Shown: positions 1-7,795 of the stretch, in pieces
Numbering within the stretch: position 1 is the first letter of the stretch
Layout: each line of letters begins with the position of its first letter
From: Paenibacillus bovis
GTDB lineage: Bacteria > Bacillota > Bacilli > Bacillales > Bacillaceae_C
NCBI GenBank assembly: GCA_007679095.1
Contig: VEFU01000002.1
Span: forward strand, 124,001-188,000
Reading direction: 5' to 3'
DNA: 64,000 nt
Position numbers and translations under genes: made by a program
Notes under the pieces: generated by a model
Told to the model about the DNA's origin: nothing
What the model saw: the letters and a program-made list of their open reading frames with translations, nothing else
The model's database searches: none

Positions 1-64
1 AGTCTCGTGTACATTCGCTACAATCAACTAAGTTGTTAACAACTATGAACTTTAACATAGCCAA
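1..64. repeat. Right arm of a dispersed inverted-repeat element, cut by the window start
   Basis: This stretch matches the right end of the full element at 21292-21478 almost base for base: the GTCTCGTGTACA block, CGCTACAATCAACTAAG, then TTGTTAACAAC and GAACTTTAACA. The left arm lies outside the window. The last few bases differ from the other copies, so the terminal repeat is partly decayed here. Confidence 0.8.
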
Positions 65-78
65 TTAATATAATTATG

Positions 79-115
79 AAACCAGCCAGTATTTATATTA
101 TGGCTGGTTTTATTT
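79..115 (+). terminator. Rho-independent terminator of an upstream gene
   Basis: A perfect 10-bp stem (AAACCAGCCA at 79-88 with TGGCTGGTTT at 101-110) is followed by TATTT. It ends transcription coming from outside the window before dinG. Confidence 0.75.
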
Positions 116-130
116 CTGCTTATCTGTAAG

Positions 131-141
131 TATGGTATAAT
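131..141 (+). promoter_or_regulatory. Extended -10 promoter of dinG
   Basis: TGGTATAAT at 133-141 is a perfect -10 with the extended TGn motif. No good -35 lies 17 bp upstream, which is usual for extended -10 promoters. It lies 40 bp before the dinG start. Confidence 0.5.
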
Positions 142-181
142 TTTCTAAGATTATTTGAATTTGATGTTAGGTGTGGTCATA

Positions 182-2983
182 ATGGCAAAAAAATTTGTTG
201 TAGTCGATTTAGAGACAACAGGAAATACGCATGGACGTGGAGATAGAATCATTCAAATTTCTGCTGTTGTCATTGAAAATTATAAGATTATTCATCAATA
301 TACATCTTTTATTAATCCTGGAGTAGAGATTCCTCCATTTATTGAAGAACTAACCGGAATTAATGATGAAATGGTCGCAGATGCACCTGATTTTTCAGAA
401 ATTGCACCTAAAATATATAAATTATTATTAGATTCTGTTTTTGTAGCACATAATGTGCCATTTGATTTAGGTTTTTTGAAGAATGAATTGTCAGAAGTTG
501 GCTTGCCATTAGCTAATATCGAAACAGTGGATACAGTTGAACTTGCAAAAATCATGCTTCCGGAAGCACAAAGTTATAAGTTATCTGATCTCTCAGAATT
601 AGTTGGTGTCCAACATGAAAATCCACACCAAGCTGATAGTGATGCGCTGGTTACGGCAGAATTATTATTATTACTCATTAACAAAGCAAGAAAATTACCA
701 TTAGTTACTTTAGAAAAATTATCTGCATTAGCTTATTATTTGAAAAGCGATATCGATTCCTTATTTACAATGATTGTAATGGATAAAAGAAGAACAATTG
801 ATGATTTACAAGAGGAATTAGAAGTTTTTAGAGGAATTGCCATTAGGAAAAAACAAGTTCCAGAAACACCTATACTTTCTCAAAAGGTATCTTTTCCAAA
901 AACTAAAAAAGAAAAACAATTACTTTTCGATAATAGTAATAATCGCCTTTTACTAAGAGATGGCCAAATTTCGATGATGGATACAGTAAACGAAGCGTTT
1001 ACGACGAATAAACATGCAATTATTGAAGCTGGAACCGGGATTGGGAAGTCATTGGCATACTTAATCCCAGCACTTTATTTTGCAGTTGAAAATAAGCAGC
1101 CAGTTATCATTAGTACATATACGATTCAGATGCAAGATCAGCTTTTATATAAAGAACTTGAACGAATAAAAAACATTGTTCCTTTTTCATTCCGAGCTAC
1201 AGTTTTCAAAGGAAGAAGGAATTATATTAACATGTTGAAGTTTGAGCATTCTTTAAGTGAAGTTGATCACCATTACGATACAGTTCTAACAAAAATGCAG
1301 ATTCTTGTTTGGCTAGTCCAAACCGAAACTGGTGATTTAGATGAGTTGAATTTTTCAAGTGGTGGACAAATATATCGTTTAAGAGTAGAACATGATGGTT
1401 GGTTTTATTCACAAGAAAAAGATCCATGGAAGTCTAGGGATTTTTATTTGCATGCTCGAAACCAAGCAACTAATGCAGATATCGTAATTACGAATCATGC
1501 AATGTTACTGGCTGATGCAGAAAAAGATGGGGATATTCTTCCTCATTACCAGTACATGATTATTGATGAAGCACATAATTTTGAAAAAGCAGCGAGAAAA
1601 TGTTTTGGTAAGAAGCTCGAATACAATTCGGTTAAATTTTGGTTGGGAAGGTTAGGGTCATTAGAGAAAAAACAACTTTTATATAAATTTGAAGAGTTGA
1701 TTGTACAAAGGAAATTAAAACCAAAAATTCCTTCTGAGAAAATAGAAAATGCACTTTCACAATTGGAAGTGGAATTAGATGACTTTTTTCTTATTTTAGG
1801 TAAGTTATTATATAACTCGGTCCACAATGGAAAACTGACGACAAAGCATCAACTTCGAATTACAAAAAAGCTACTAGAAAGTAGAAGTTGGCAGGCTCTT
1901 CAAATGTGTGCTGAAAGAGTGTATGATTTTCATCGCTGTATATTAAGAGGCCTGGATAACCGTTTACAATTACTAAAGGAACAATATAAAGAACTATCCG
2001 AGAGCGAACGTGCATTTTTAGAGGAAGTAAACAGTTTCATGAAAAAATGGCAGTTATTTGGAGATACATTGAAAACATTGATTATAAGGCCTGAAGAGAA
2101 AGAGGTTGTTTGGGTAGAAGGTGATATTCGTGCCTTGCCAAATAGCATAAGTATGTTTGGGCAACCACTTAATCTCGCTACTGTATTATCTGACGGCTTT
2201 TTTACGAAGAAGAATAGTGTAGTAATGACATCCGCTACTTTAACAGTAAATAGTTCATTCCATTTCTTCGTGAATGAAATTGGTTTAAATAACGATTCAG
2301 CAATTAAAAAAATTATTCAATCACCATTTGATTATAAAAATATCGCCAAATTAATGATTCCTACAGATTTACCAGAAGTTAGAGGCACTGTGGATGATCA
2401 GTATATAGAAGAAATCTCGAATCATTTAATTGCGATTGCTGATGCTACTGAGGGACGGATGCTTGTTCTATTTACATCATATGACATGTTGCGTAAAACG
2501 TATAACTTAGTGAAGGAATCAGAGGCATTAGAAGATTTTGTTTTATTAGGTCAAGGGATTACTGCAGGAAGTAGGACAAGATTAACGAGGAGTTTTCAAC
2601 AATTTAATAAAGCAATCCTGTTTGGAACAAGTAGTTTTTGGGAAGGCATTGATATTCCTGGTAAAGATTTATCATGTTTGGTAATTGTTCGACTTCCTTT
2701 TTCACCTCCTGATGACCCTGTTATTTCAGCTAAATATGAAGAGATCAAAGAGGCTGGTAAAAATCCTTTTTCTACTCATTCGTTACCAGAAGCTGTTATT
2801 CGTTTTAAACAAGGGTTTGGCAGATTAATACGCGGGGATACGGATCGGGGAATTGCAATAGTGTTTGATCGTAGGATTGATACTACTACATATGGAAAAG
2901 CATTCTTGCGATCGATTCCTCCTGTCCAAGTGGAAAGAGGCGAAATTAGGGATATTATTAAGGCAATCAACGAGTGGTTATAA
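182..2983 (+). CDS. dinG: DinG-family exonuclease/helicase-like protein
   Basis: A 933-residue protein. The N-terminal ~175 residues are a DEDD-type 3'-5' exonuclease domain (VVDLETTG with D9 and E11, and AHNVPFDLGF), followed by an XPD/DinG superfamily 2 helicase core with Walker A GTGIGKS near residue 285 and a DEAH box near 460. I see no obvious iron-sulphur cysteine cluster between the helicase motifs, as in other Firmicute DinG proteins. Family work in Staphylococcus shows exonuclease activity with the helicase part acting in control. The start was placed at ATG 182, 7 bp after TAGGTG, because family members begin with a short M-x-K before FVV-D-ETTG. The same gene precedes ypmB and aspB in B. 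subtilis. Confidence 0.95.
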   Translation: MAKKFVVVDLETTGNTHGRGDRIIQISAVVIENYKIIHQYTSFINPGVEIPPFIEELTGINDEMVADAPDFSEIAPKIYKLLLDSVFVAHNVPFDLGFLKNELSEVGLPLANIETVDTVELAKIMLPEAQSYKLSDLSELVGVQHENPHQADSDALVTAELLLLLINKARKLPLVTLEKLSALAYYLKSDIDSLFTMIVMDKRRTIDDLQEELEVFRGIAIRKKQVPETPILSQKVSFPKTKKEKQLLFDNSNNRLLLRDGQISMMDTVNEAFTTNKHAIIEAGTGIGKSLAYLIPALYFAVENKQPVIISTYTIQMQDQLLYKELERIKNIVPFSFRATVFKGRRNYINMLKFEHSLSEVDHHYDTVLTKMQILVWLVQTETGDLDELNFSSGGQIYRLRVEHDGWFYSQEKDPWKSRDFYLHARNQATNADIVITNHAMLLADAEKDGDILPHYQYMIIDEAHNFEKAARKCFGKKLEYNSVKFWLGRLGSLEKKQLLYKFEELIVQRKLKPKIPSEKIENALSQLEVELDDFFLILGKLLYNSVHNGKLTTKHQLRITKKLLESRSWQALQMCAERVYDFHRCILRGLDNRLQLLKEQYKELSESERAFLEEVNSFMKKWQLFGDTLKTLIIRPEEKEVVWVEGDIRALPNSISMFGQPLNLATVLSDGFFTKKNSVVMTSATLTVNSSFHFFVNEIGLNNDSAIKKIIQSPFDYKNIAKLMIPTDLPEVRGTVDDQYIEEISNHLIAIADATEGRMLVLFTSYDMLRKTYNLVKESEALEDFVLLGQGITAGSRTRLTRSFQQFNKAILFGTSSFWEGIDIPGKDLSCLVIVRLPFSPPDDPVISAKYEEIKEAGKNPFSTHSLPEAVIRFKQGFGRLIRGDTDRGIAIVFDRRIDTTTYGKAFLRSIPPVQVERGEIRDIIKAINEWL

Positions 2984-2984
2984 A

Positions 2985-3011
2985 CTGGGGTTAACACTTA
3001 GTTAACCCCAG
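2985..3011. terminator. Perfect hairpin after dinG without a T-tract
   Basis: CTGGGGTTAAC and GTTAACCCCAG form a perfect 11-bp stem with a five-base loop directly after the dinG stop codon. No run of T follows on either side, so intrinsic termination is not certain. It may act as an mRNA 3' end stabiliser. Confidence 0.5.
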
Positions 3012-3166
3012 ACTATGTGGGCTAAAATTTGTTATTTTGTACGCAAATTACATCATATATCAACAATTCCTGATATAATGATAATATGCTTTGCTTACAT
3101 GTATTATTGCCTTAGTAGTATACGTTATGAATGACAAATATTGTTTAGTAAGGGGGACAATTTCTT

Positions 3167-3643
3167 TTGAAAAAATGGATACTTATAATTGCGGTTCTCC
3201 TACTATTAGCAGCAGGTGGAATTTACTGGCTATATACGAGTACTCGTGCACCTTTAGAAGCTGCTAAAGAGTATGCAGAGGAAATAGCCTCTTCAGAAGC
3301 TGGTATTGTCTCTATCGAGGAATTTTACATGTATAATGGGTCAGAAACGTATTATGTCATTATTGGAAAACAAGAAGATGAACAGGAAATGGTTGTTTGG
3401 ATTCCTGAAGATGAAGAAAAAAAGCTGATTAAGAAGAAATTAGCAGATGGAGTTTCAAAGCAAGAAGTAGTGAATAAATTACTCGCTGAAGAAAATCCTC
3501 AGGAAATTCTAAATGTAACATTAGGAATGGAAAATGACTTACCCATTTGGGAAGTTTCTTATATCAATAATGACTCCAAGCTAAATTATTATTATATACA
3601 TTTTGACTCAGGAAAATGGTGGCGTAAGATTGAAAATTTATAA
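3167..3643 (+). CDS. ypmB: YpmB-like membrane-anchored protein
   Basis: A 158-residue protein with one N-terminal membrane segment (residues ~4-23) and an acidic extracellular part rich in Glu and Lys. It matches YpmB of B. subtilis in length, position between dinG and aspB, and the Trp/Tyr-rich C-terminus (YYYIHFDSGKWWRKI). The function is unknown. The start is TTG at 3167, 8 bp after AAGGGGGA. An extended -10 (TGATATAAT, 3071-3079) about 90 bp upstream is the likely promoter, and aspB follows after 18 bp, so the two are probably co-transcribed. Confidence 0.85.
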   Translation: MKKWILIIAVLLLLAAGGIYWLYTSTRAPLEAAKEYAEEIASSEAGIVSIEEFYMYNGSETYYVIIGKQEDEQEMVVWIPEDEEKKLIKKKLADGVSKQEVVNKLLAEENPQEILNVTLGMENDLPIWEVSYINNDSKLNYYYIHFDSGKWWRKIENL

Positions 3644-3661
3644 AAGAAGGCAGGAAATGTT

Positions 3662-4852
3662 ATGTGGACATTAGCAAAAAGAGTAGATGCACTCACTCCA
3701 TCGACTACATTAGCAATTACAGCAAAAGCGAAAGAATTAAAAGCTCAAGGACTAGATGTTATCGGATTAGGAGCTGGTGAGCCTGATTTTAATACTCCAG
3801 ATAATATCATACAGGCAGCATATGATTCAATGAATGATGGAATGACAAAGTATACACCAGCAGGTGGTTTACCACAATTAAAGCAAGCGATTATTAACAA
3901 ACTACAACAAGATCAAAAACTTACATATTCAAACTCAGAAATAATGGTAGGTAGTGGAGCAAAACATGTATTATATACACTTTTTCAAGTTTTGTTAAAT
4001 GACGGTGATGAAGTAATCATTCCAACACCATATTGGGTTAGTTATCCAGAACAAGTGAAACTTGCAGGTGGAGTACCTATTTATGTAGAAGGTAAAGAAG
4101 ATAATGATTATAAGATCACTCCAGATCAGCTAGAAACAGTAATTTCTAACAAAACGAAGGCAGTAGTGATTAATTCTCCAAGTAACCCAACAGGGATGCT
4201 ATATACACAAGCTGAACTGAAGGCATTAGGCGATGTATGTGTAAAGCATAATATTTTAATCATTTCAGATGAAATATATGAAAAATTAATTTATGGTGAT
4301 AATAAGCATGTTTCAATTGCTGAAATTTCACCTGAATTAAAGGCACTTACTGTTATTATTAACGGTGTTTCGAAATCACATTCTATGACGGGATGGAGAA
4401 TTGGTTATGCGGCTGCAGATGCTAAGATTATCGCAGCAATGACTAACTTAGCGAGTCACTCTACATCTAATCCAACCACTACTTCTCAGTTTGGTGCAAT
4501 TGAGGCATACAACGGCTCTCAAGAAGCAGTGGAAAAGATGAGAAATGCCTTTGAAGAGAGACTTAATATAATCTATGATAAATTAATCGCTATTCCAGGA
4601 TTCACATGTAAAAAACCACAAGGAGCATTTTATTTGTTTCCAAACGTAAAGGAAGCAGCATCTAATTGTGGGTACGAAAATGTAGATGATTTTGTAGCTG
4701 CATTATTAGAAGATGCATTAGTTGCGGTAGTACCTGGTTCTGGTTTTGGATCACCTGATAATATTCGTTTATCCTACGCAACATCATTAGAAGCGTTAGA
4801 AGCAGCAGTTAGCCGTATACACAACTTTGTAGATAACAAAATGATGAAGTAA
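3662..4852 (+). CDS. aspB: Aspartate aminotransferase (PLP-dependent, class I)
   Basis: A 396-residue fold-type I aminotransferase that moves an amino group between aspartate and 2-oxoglutarate. Visible signatures are the PLP lysine in NGVSKSHSMTGWRIGYA near residue 238, the NSPSNPTG motif, the DEIYEKL aspartate motif and the C-terminal IRLSYATS arginine that binds the substrate carboxylate. The subgroup Ib features (short N-terminus, LAKRVDALTPSTTLAI) agree with Bacillus AspB. It follows ypmB by 18 bp with an AGGAAATG ribosome site and is followed by asnS, an order that links Asp supply to asparaginyl-tRNA synthesis in many Bacillaceae. Confidence 0.95.
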   Translation: MWTLAKRVDALTPSTTLAITAKAKELKAQGLDVIGLGAGEPDFNTPDNIIQAAYDSMNDGMTKYTPAGGLPQLKQAIINKLQQDQKLTYSNSEIMVGSGAKHVLYTLFQVLLNDGDEVIIPTPYWVSYPEQVKLAGGVPIYVEGKEDNDYKITPDQLETVISNKTKAVVINSPSNPTGMLYTQAELKALGDVCVKHNILIISDEIYEKLIYGDNKHVSIAEISPELKALTVIINGVSKSHSMTGWRIGYAAADAKIIAAMTNLASHSTSNPTTTSQFGAIEAYNGSQEAVEKMRNAFEERLNIIYDKLIAIPGFTCKKPQGAFYLFPNVKEAASNCGYENVDDFVAALLEDALVAVVPGSGFGSPDNIRLSYATSLEALEAAVSRIHNFVDNKMMK

Positions 4853-4886
4853 CAATCCTTTTAAGATAAGGGAATTTTCCATCAAT

Positions 4887-4914
4887 TGTTTTGCTTCTAA
4901 GACCCCTGTATAAT
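4887..4914 (+). promoter_or_regulatory. Promoter of asnS
   Basis: TTGTTT (4887-4892) and TATAAT (4909-4914) are separated by 16 bp. The -10 is perfect and lies 36 bp before the asnS start, so asnS has its own SigA-type promoter. Confidence 0.5.
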
Positions 4915-4949
4915 ATCTTTGATAAGTGTTTGGAAAGGATTGTATATAA

Positions 4950-6242
4950 ATGAAAACTACGATTGCAGAAGTTCATCAATATGTTGGCCAAGAGGTTACG
5001 ATAGGAGCTTGGTTAGCAAATAAAAGATCGAGTGGTAAAATTGCATTTTTGCAACTTCGAGATGGGACAGGTTTTATTCAAGGAGTCGTTGTCAAAAACG
5101 ATGTAGGAGATGAACAGTTCCAAGTTGCAAAATCGTTAACTCAGGAATCATCCATGTATGTTACAGGAGTTATCCAAGAAGATAGCCGTTCACCATTTGG
5201 ATATGAAATGCTCGTATCTAAAGTAGAATTAATAAATCAAGCAATTGATTATCCGATAACCCCTAAAAATCATGGTACGGAGTTTTTAATGGACCACCGT
5301 CATTTATGGTTGCGTTCTAGACGTCAACACGCGATTATGAAGGTGAGAAATGAGATAATCAGAGCTTCATATGAGTTCTTTAACAATAATAATTTCGTTA
5401 AAGTAGATCCACCAATTTTAACAGGAAGCTCACCTGAGGGAACAACGGAGCTTTTCCATACAAAGTACTTCGATGAAGATGCGTATTTATCACAAAGTGG
5501 TCAACTTTATATGGAAGCTGCTGCAATGGCATTAGGGAAAGTATTCTCATTTGGACCTACATTCAGAGCGGAAAAGTCAAAAACTCGACGCCATTTAATT
5601 GAATTTTGGATGATTGAGCCAGAAATGGCGTTTTATCAATTTGAAGATAGCTTAAAAGTCCAAGAAGAATATGTATCTTTCATTATTCAATCTGTTCTCA
5701 AAAACTGCTCGTTAGAACTAGAACGACTTGAGCGTGATACTTCGAAGCTTGAAATTATAAAGGCTCCGTTCCCACGTATTATGTATGATGATGCGATTAA
5801 GTTTTTACATGAGCAAGGTTTTAATGATATTGAGTGGGGAGATGATTTTGGTGCTCCACATGAGACAGCGATAGCGGATCATTTTGATAAACCTGTTTTT
5901 ATCACGCATTATCCTACAAAGATTAAGCCATTCTATATGCAACCTGCACCTGATCGTGATGATGTAGTGCTTTGTGCAGATATGATCGCTCCAGAAGGCT
6001 ATGGTGAAATTATTGGAGGTTCTGAACGTATTCATGACCCAGAGCTTTTAAAACAGCGCATGGATGAGCATAATCTCCCACTCGAAGCTTATGAATGGTA
6101 TTTAGATATTTCAAAATATGGTGCAGTTCCTCACTCAGGATTTGGATTAGGATTAGAAAGAACTGTAGCATGGCTTACAGGTGTAGAACACGTAAGAGAA
6201 ACTATTCCATTCCCAAGATTATTAAATCGCTTATATCCATAA
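4950..6242 (+). CDS. asnS: Asparaginyl-tRNA synthetase
   Basis: A 430-residue class IIb synthetase, the same length as the B. subtilis enzyme. An N-terminal OB-fold anticodon-binding domain (residues ~1-110, [20 protein letters not shown]) is followed by the catalytic core, with motif 2 in [19 protein letters not shown] and motif 3 in [13 protein letters not shown]. It charges tRNA-Asn with asparagine directly. AsnS is separated from the close AspS family by the DHRHLWLRS segment and by context. ATG at 4950 has a GGAAAGGA ribosome site. Confidence 0.95.
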   Translation: MKTTIAEVHQYVGQEVTIGAWLANKRSSGKIAFLQLRDGTGFIQGVVVKNDVGDEQFQVAKSLTQESSMYVTGVIQEDSRSPFGYEMLVSKVELINQAIDYPITPKNHGTEFLMDHRHLWLRSRRQHAIMKVRNEIIRASYEFFNNNNFVKVDPPILTGSSPEGTTELFHTKYFDEDAYLSQSGQLYMEAAAMALGKVFSFGPTFRAEKSKTRRHLIEFWMIEPEMAFYQFEDSLKVQEEYVSFIIQSVLKNCSLELERLERDTSKLEIIKAPFPRIMYDDAIKFLHEQGFNDIEWGDDFGAPHETAIADHFDKPVFITHYPTKIKPFYMQPAPDRDDVVLCADMIAPEGYGEIIGGSERIHDPELLKQRMDEHNLPLEAYEWYLDISKYGAVPHSGFGLGLERTVAWLTGVEHVRETIPFPRLLNRLYP

Positions 6243-6307
6243 TTCTAACAACTAATCGCACTTTAAAAAACTTAAGTGCAGAAGCTTTAGATAAGAAATT
6301 GACACTG

Positions 6308-6334
6308 GCCACGTACAACTTGTGCGTGGCTTTA
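6308..6334 (+). terminator. Hairpin between asnS and dnaD
   Basis: GCCACGTAC and GTGCGTGGC pair over 9 bp with an AACTT loop, followed by only TTTAAC. It may be a weak terminator or attenuator; some read-through into dnaD is likely. Confidence 0.4.
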
Positions 6335-6380
6335 ACATCGAATACGGAAACCATGTTATAGTGAGATAGAGGTGTGTTGC

Positions 6381-7082
6381 ATGGATAATAAAATGATTGT
6401 TGCCTGGATGGAATCGGGAATGATGCAAATTCCCATTTTACTTATGGAAAAATACCGCCAAATCGGTCTCGATGAAAAAGAGCTCATTGTCCTCTTACAA
6501 GTAATTTCATTTATTGAGAAAGGAAATCACTTTCCGACTCCAGAAGAGCTATCAGAAAGAATGACGATAACGAGTAAAGAGTGCTCGCTTATATTAAGAA
6601 GGTTAATTCAATTACAATTATTAAAGATTGAAAAAGACAATTCCGAAGAAGTAAGATCGGAGAAATATTCCGTTGCTCCATTATGGACAAAGCTTGCGGA
6701 TGAACTGATGTCAGAACAAAAGCAAAAAGATTTACAAACTGTTTTGGATGAAGGTCAGGATATTTATACAATGTTTGAACAAGAATTCGGAAGACCACTT
6801 TCACCTATGGAATGTGAATCACTAGCTATGTGGTTAGATGAAGATAAGCAAGATCCTGTTATCATTAAGGCTGCACTTCGGGAATCAGTATTGTCTGGAA
6901 AAGTGAATTTCCGTTATATTGATCGTATTTTATTTGAATGGAAAAAGAATGGAATAAGAACTTTGGAACAAGTAAAAATCCATTCAGCAAAATTTAGACA
7001 AAAGCCAAAAACAACTGCAGAGCAGCAGTTAAATAACAAGAAGTCAGGTACTGTGCCTTTATATAATTGGTTAGAGCAATAG
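6381..7082 (+). CDS. dnaD: DNA replication initiation protein DnaD
   Basis: A 233-residue protein (B. subtilis DnaD is 232). The N-terminal half is a winged helix (DDBH1, oligomerisation) and the C-terminal half is the DnaD/DnaB_II domain with the YIDRILFEWKKNGI motif that binds ssDNA. It acts with DnaB and DnaI to load the replicative helicase at oriC and at PriA restart sites. The start is ATG 6381 with GAGGTG 7 bp upstream, rather than an upstream in-frame codon. It is followed by nth after 21 bp, the usual dnaD-nth operon. Confidence 0.93.
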   Translation: MDNKMIVAWMESGMMQIPILLMEKYRQIGLDEKELIVLLQVISFIEKGNHFPTPEELSERMTITSKECSLILRRLIQLQLLKIEKDNSEEVRSEKYSVAPLWTKLADELMSEQKQKDLQTVLDEGQDIYTMFEQEFGRPLSPMECESLAMWLDEDKQDPVIIKAALRESVLSGKVNFRYIDRILFEWKKNGIRTLEQVKIHSAKFRQKPKTTAEQQLNNKKSGTVPLYNWLEQ

Positions 7083-7103
7083 TTCTTAAAATTAGGTGAT
7101 AAG

Positions 7104-7754
7104 ATGTTAAATAAAAAACAAATACGTTTTTGCTTGGATACGATGGGGGAAATGTTTCCGGATGCTCACTGCGAATTAATTCATTCAAATCCATTTGAAC
7201 TTGTAATTGCAGTATCATTATCTGCTCAGTGTACAGATGCATTAGTTAATAAAGTGACGAAGGATTTATTTCAGAAATATAAAACTCCAGAAGATTATTT
7301 GGCGGTTCCACTTTCGGAATTAGAGAATGATATCCGATCGATTGGTTTATTTCGAAATAAGGCTAAAAATATTCAAAAGTTGTGTGAAATGCTCATAACG
7401 GAATTTGATGGAGTTATTCCTGACAATATCGAGGATTTAGTAAAGTTACCAGGAGTAGGTAGGAAAACTGCTAATGTTGTTGTATCCGTTGCATTTGGTG
7501 TACCTGCTATCGCTGTTGATACTCATGTGGAGCGGGTAAGTAAGCGTCTTGCAATTTGTCGGTGGAAAGATAGTGTGTTAGAAGTTGAGAAGACATTAAT
7601 GAAAAAAGTACCAAAAGATGAATGGTCCGTGACACATCACCGTATGATTTTCTTTGGTCGTTATCATTGCAAAGCGCAAAATCCGCAATGTCTATCATGT
7701 CCATTGTTAGACTTATGTAGAGAAGGGCAGAAACGAATAAAAAAAATGAAATAA
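7104..7754 (+). CDS. nth: Endonuclease III (base excision repair)
   Basis: A 216-residue bifunctional DNA glycosylase/AP lyase for oxidised pyrimidines. The helix-hairpin-helix LPGVGRKTANVV holds the catalytic Lys, the catalytic Asp is in AVDTHVERVSKRL, and a C-terminal [4Fe-4S] cluster is formed by C-x6-C-x2-C-x5-C (CKAQNPQCLSCPLLDLC). It lies 21 bp after dnaD. In B. subtilis ypoC follows nth; here nth runs directly into the terminator shared with ponA, so ypoC is missing from this locus. Confidence 0.95.
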   Translation: MLNKKQIRFCLDTMGEMFPDAHCELIHSNPFELVIAVSLSAQCTDALVNKVTKDLFQKYKTPEDYLAVPLSELENDIRSIGLFRNKAKNIQKLCEMLITEFDGVIPDNIEDLVKLPGVGRKTANVVVSVAFGVPAIAVDTHVERVSKRLAICRWKDSVLEVEKTLMKKVPKDEWSVTHHRMIFFGRYHCKAQNPQCLSCPLLDLCREGQKRIKKMK

Positions 7755-7755
7755 G

Positions 7756-7795
7756 AGAAGGGCAAGATCCAGTAAAAGAGGATCTTGCCCTTTCT
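7756..7795. terminator. Bidirectional terminator between nth and ponA
   Basis: A stem of about 14 bp (AGGGCAAGATCC with GGATCTTGCCCT) sits between the convergent stop codons. The T-rich TTTCTTTAG follows on the plus side and an A/T-rich TCTC...TTATTTC run follows on the minus side. Confidence 0.8.

Noticed and set aside
6354..6362. TGTTATAGT as an extended -10 for dnaD
   Set aside because: It would start transcription within or next to the dnaD ribosome site, leaving almost no leader.
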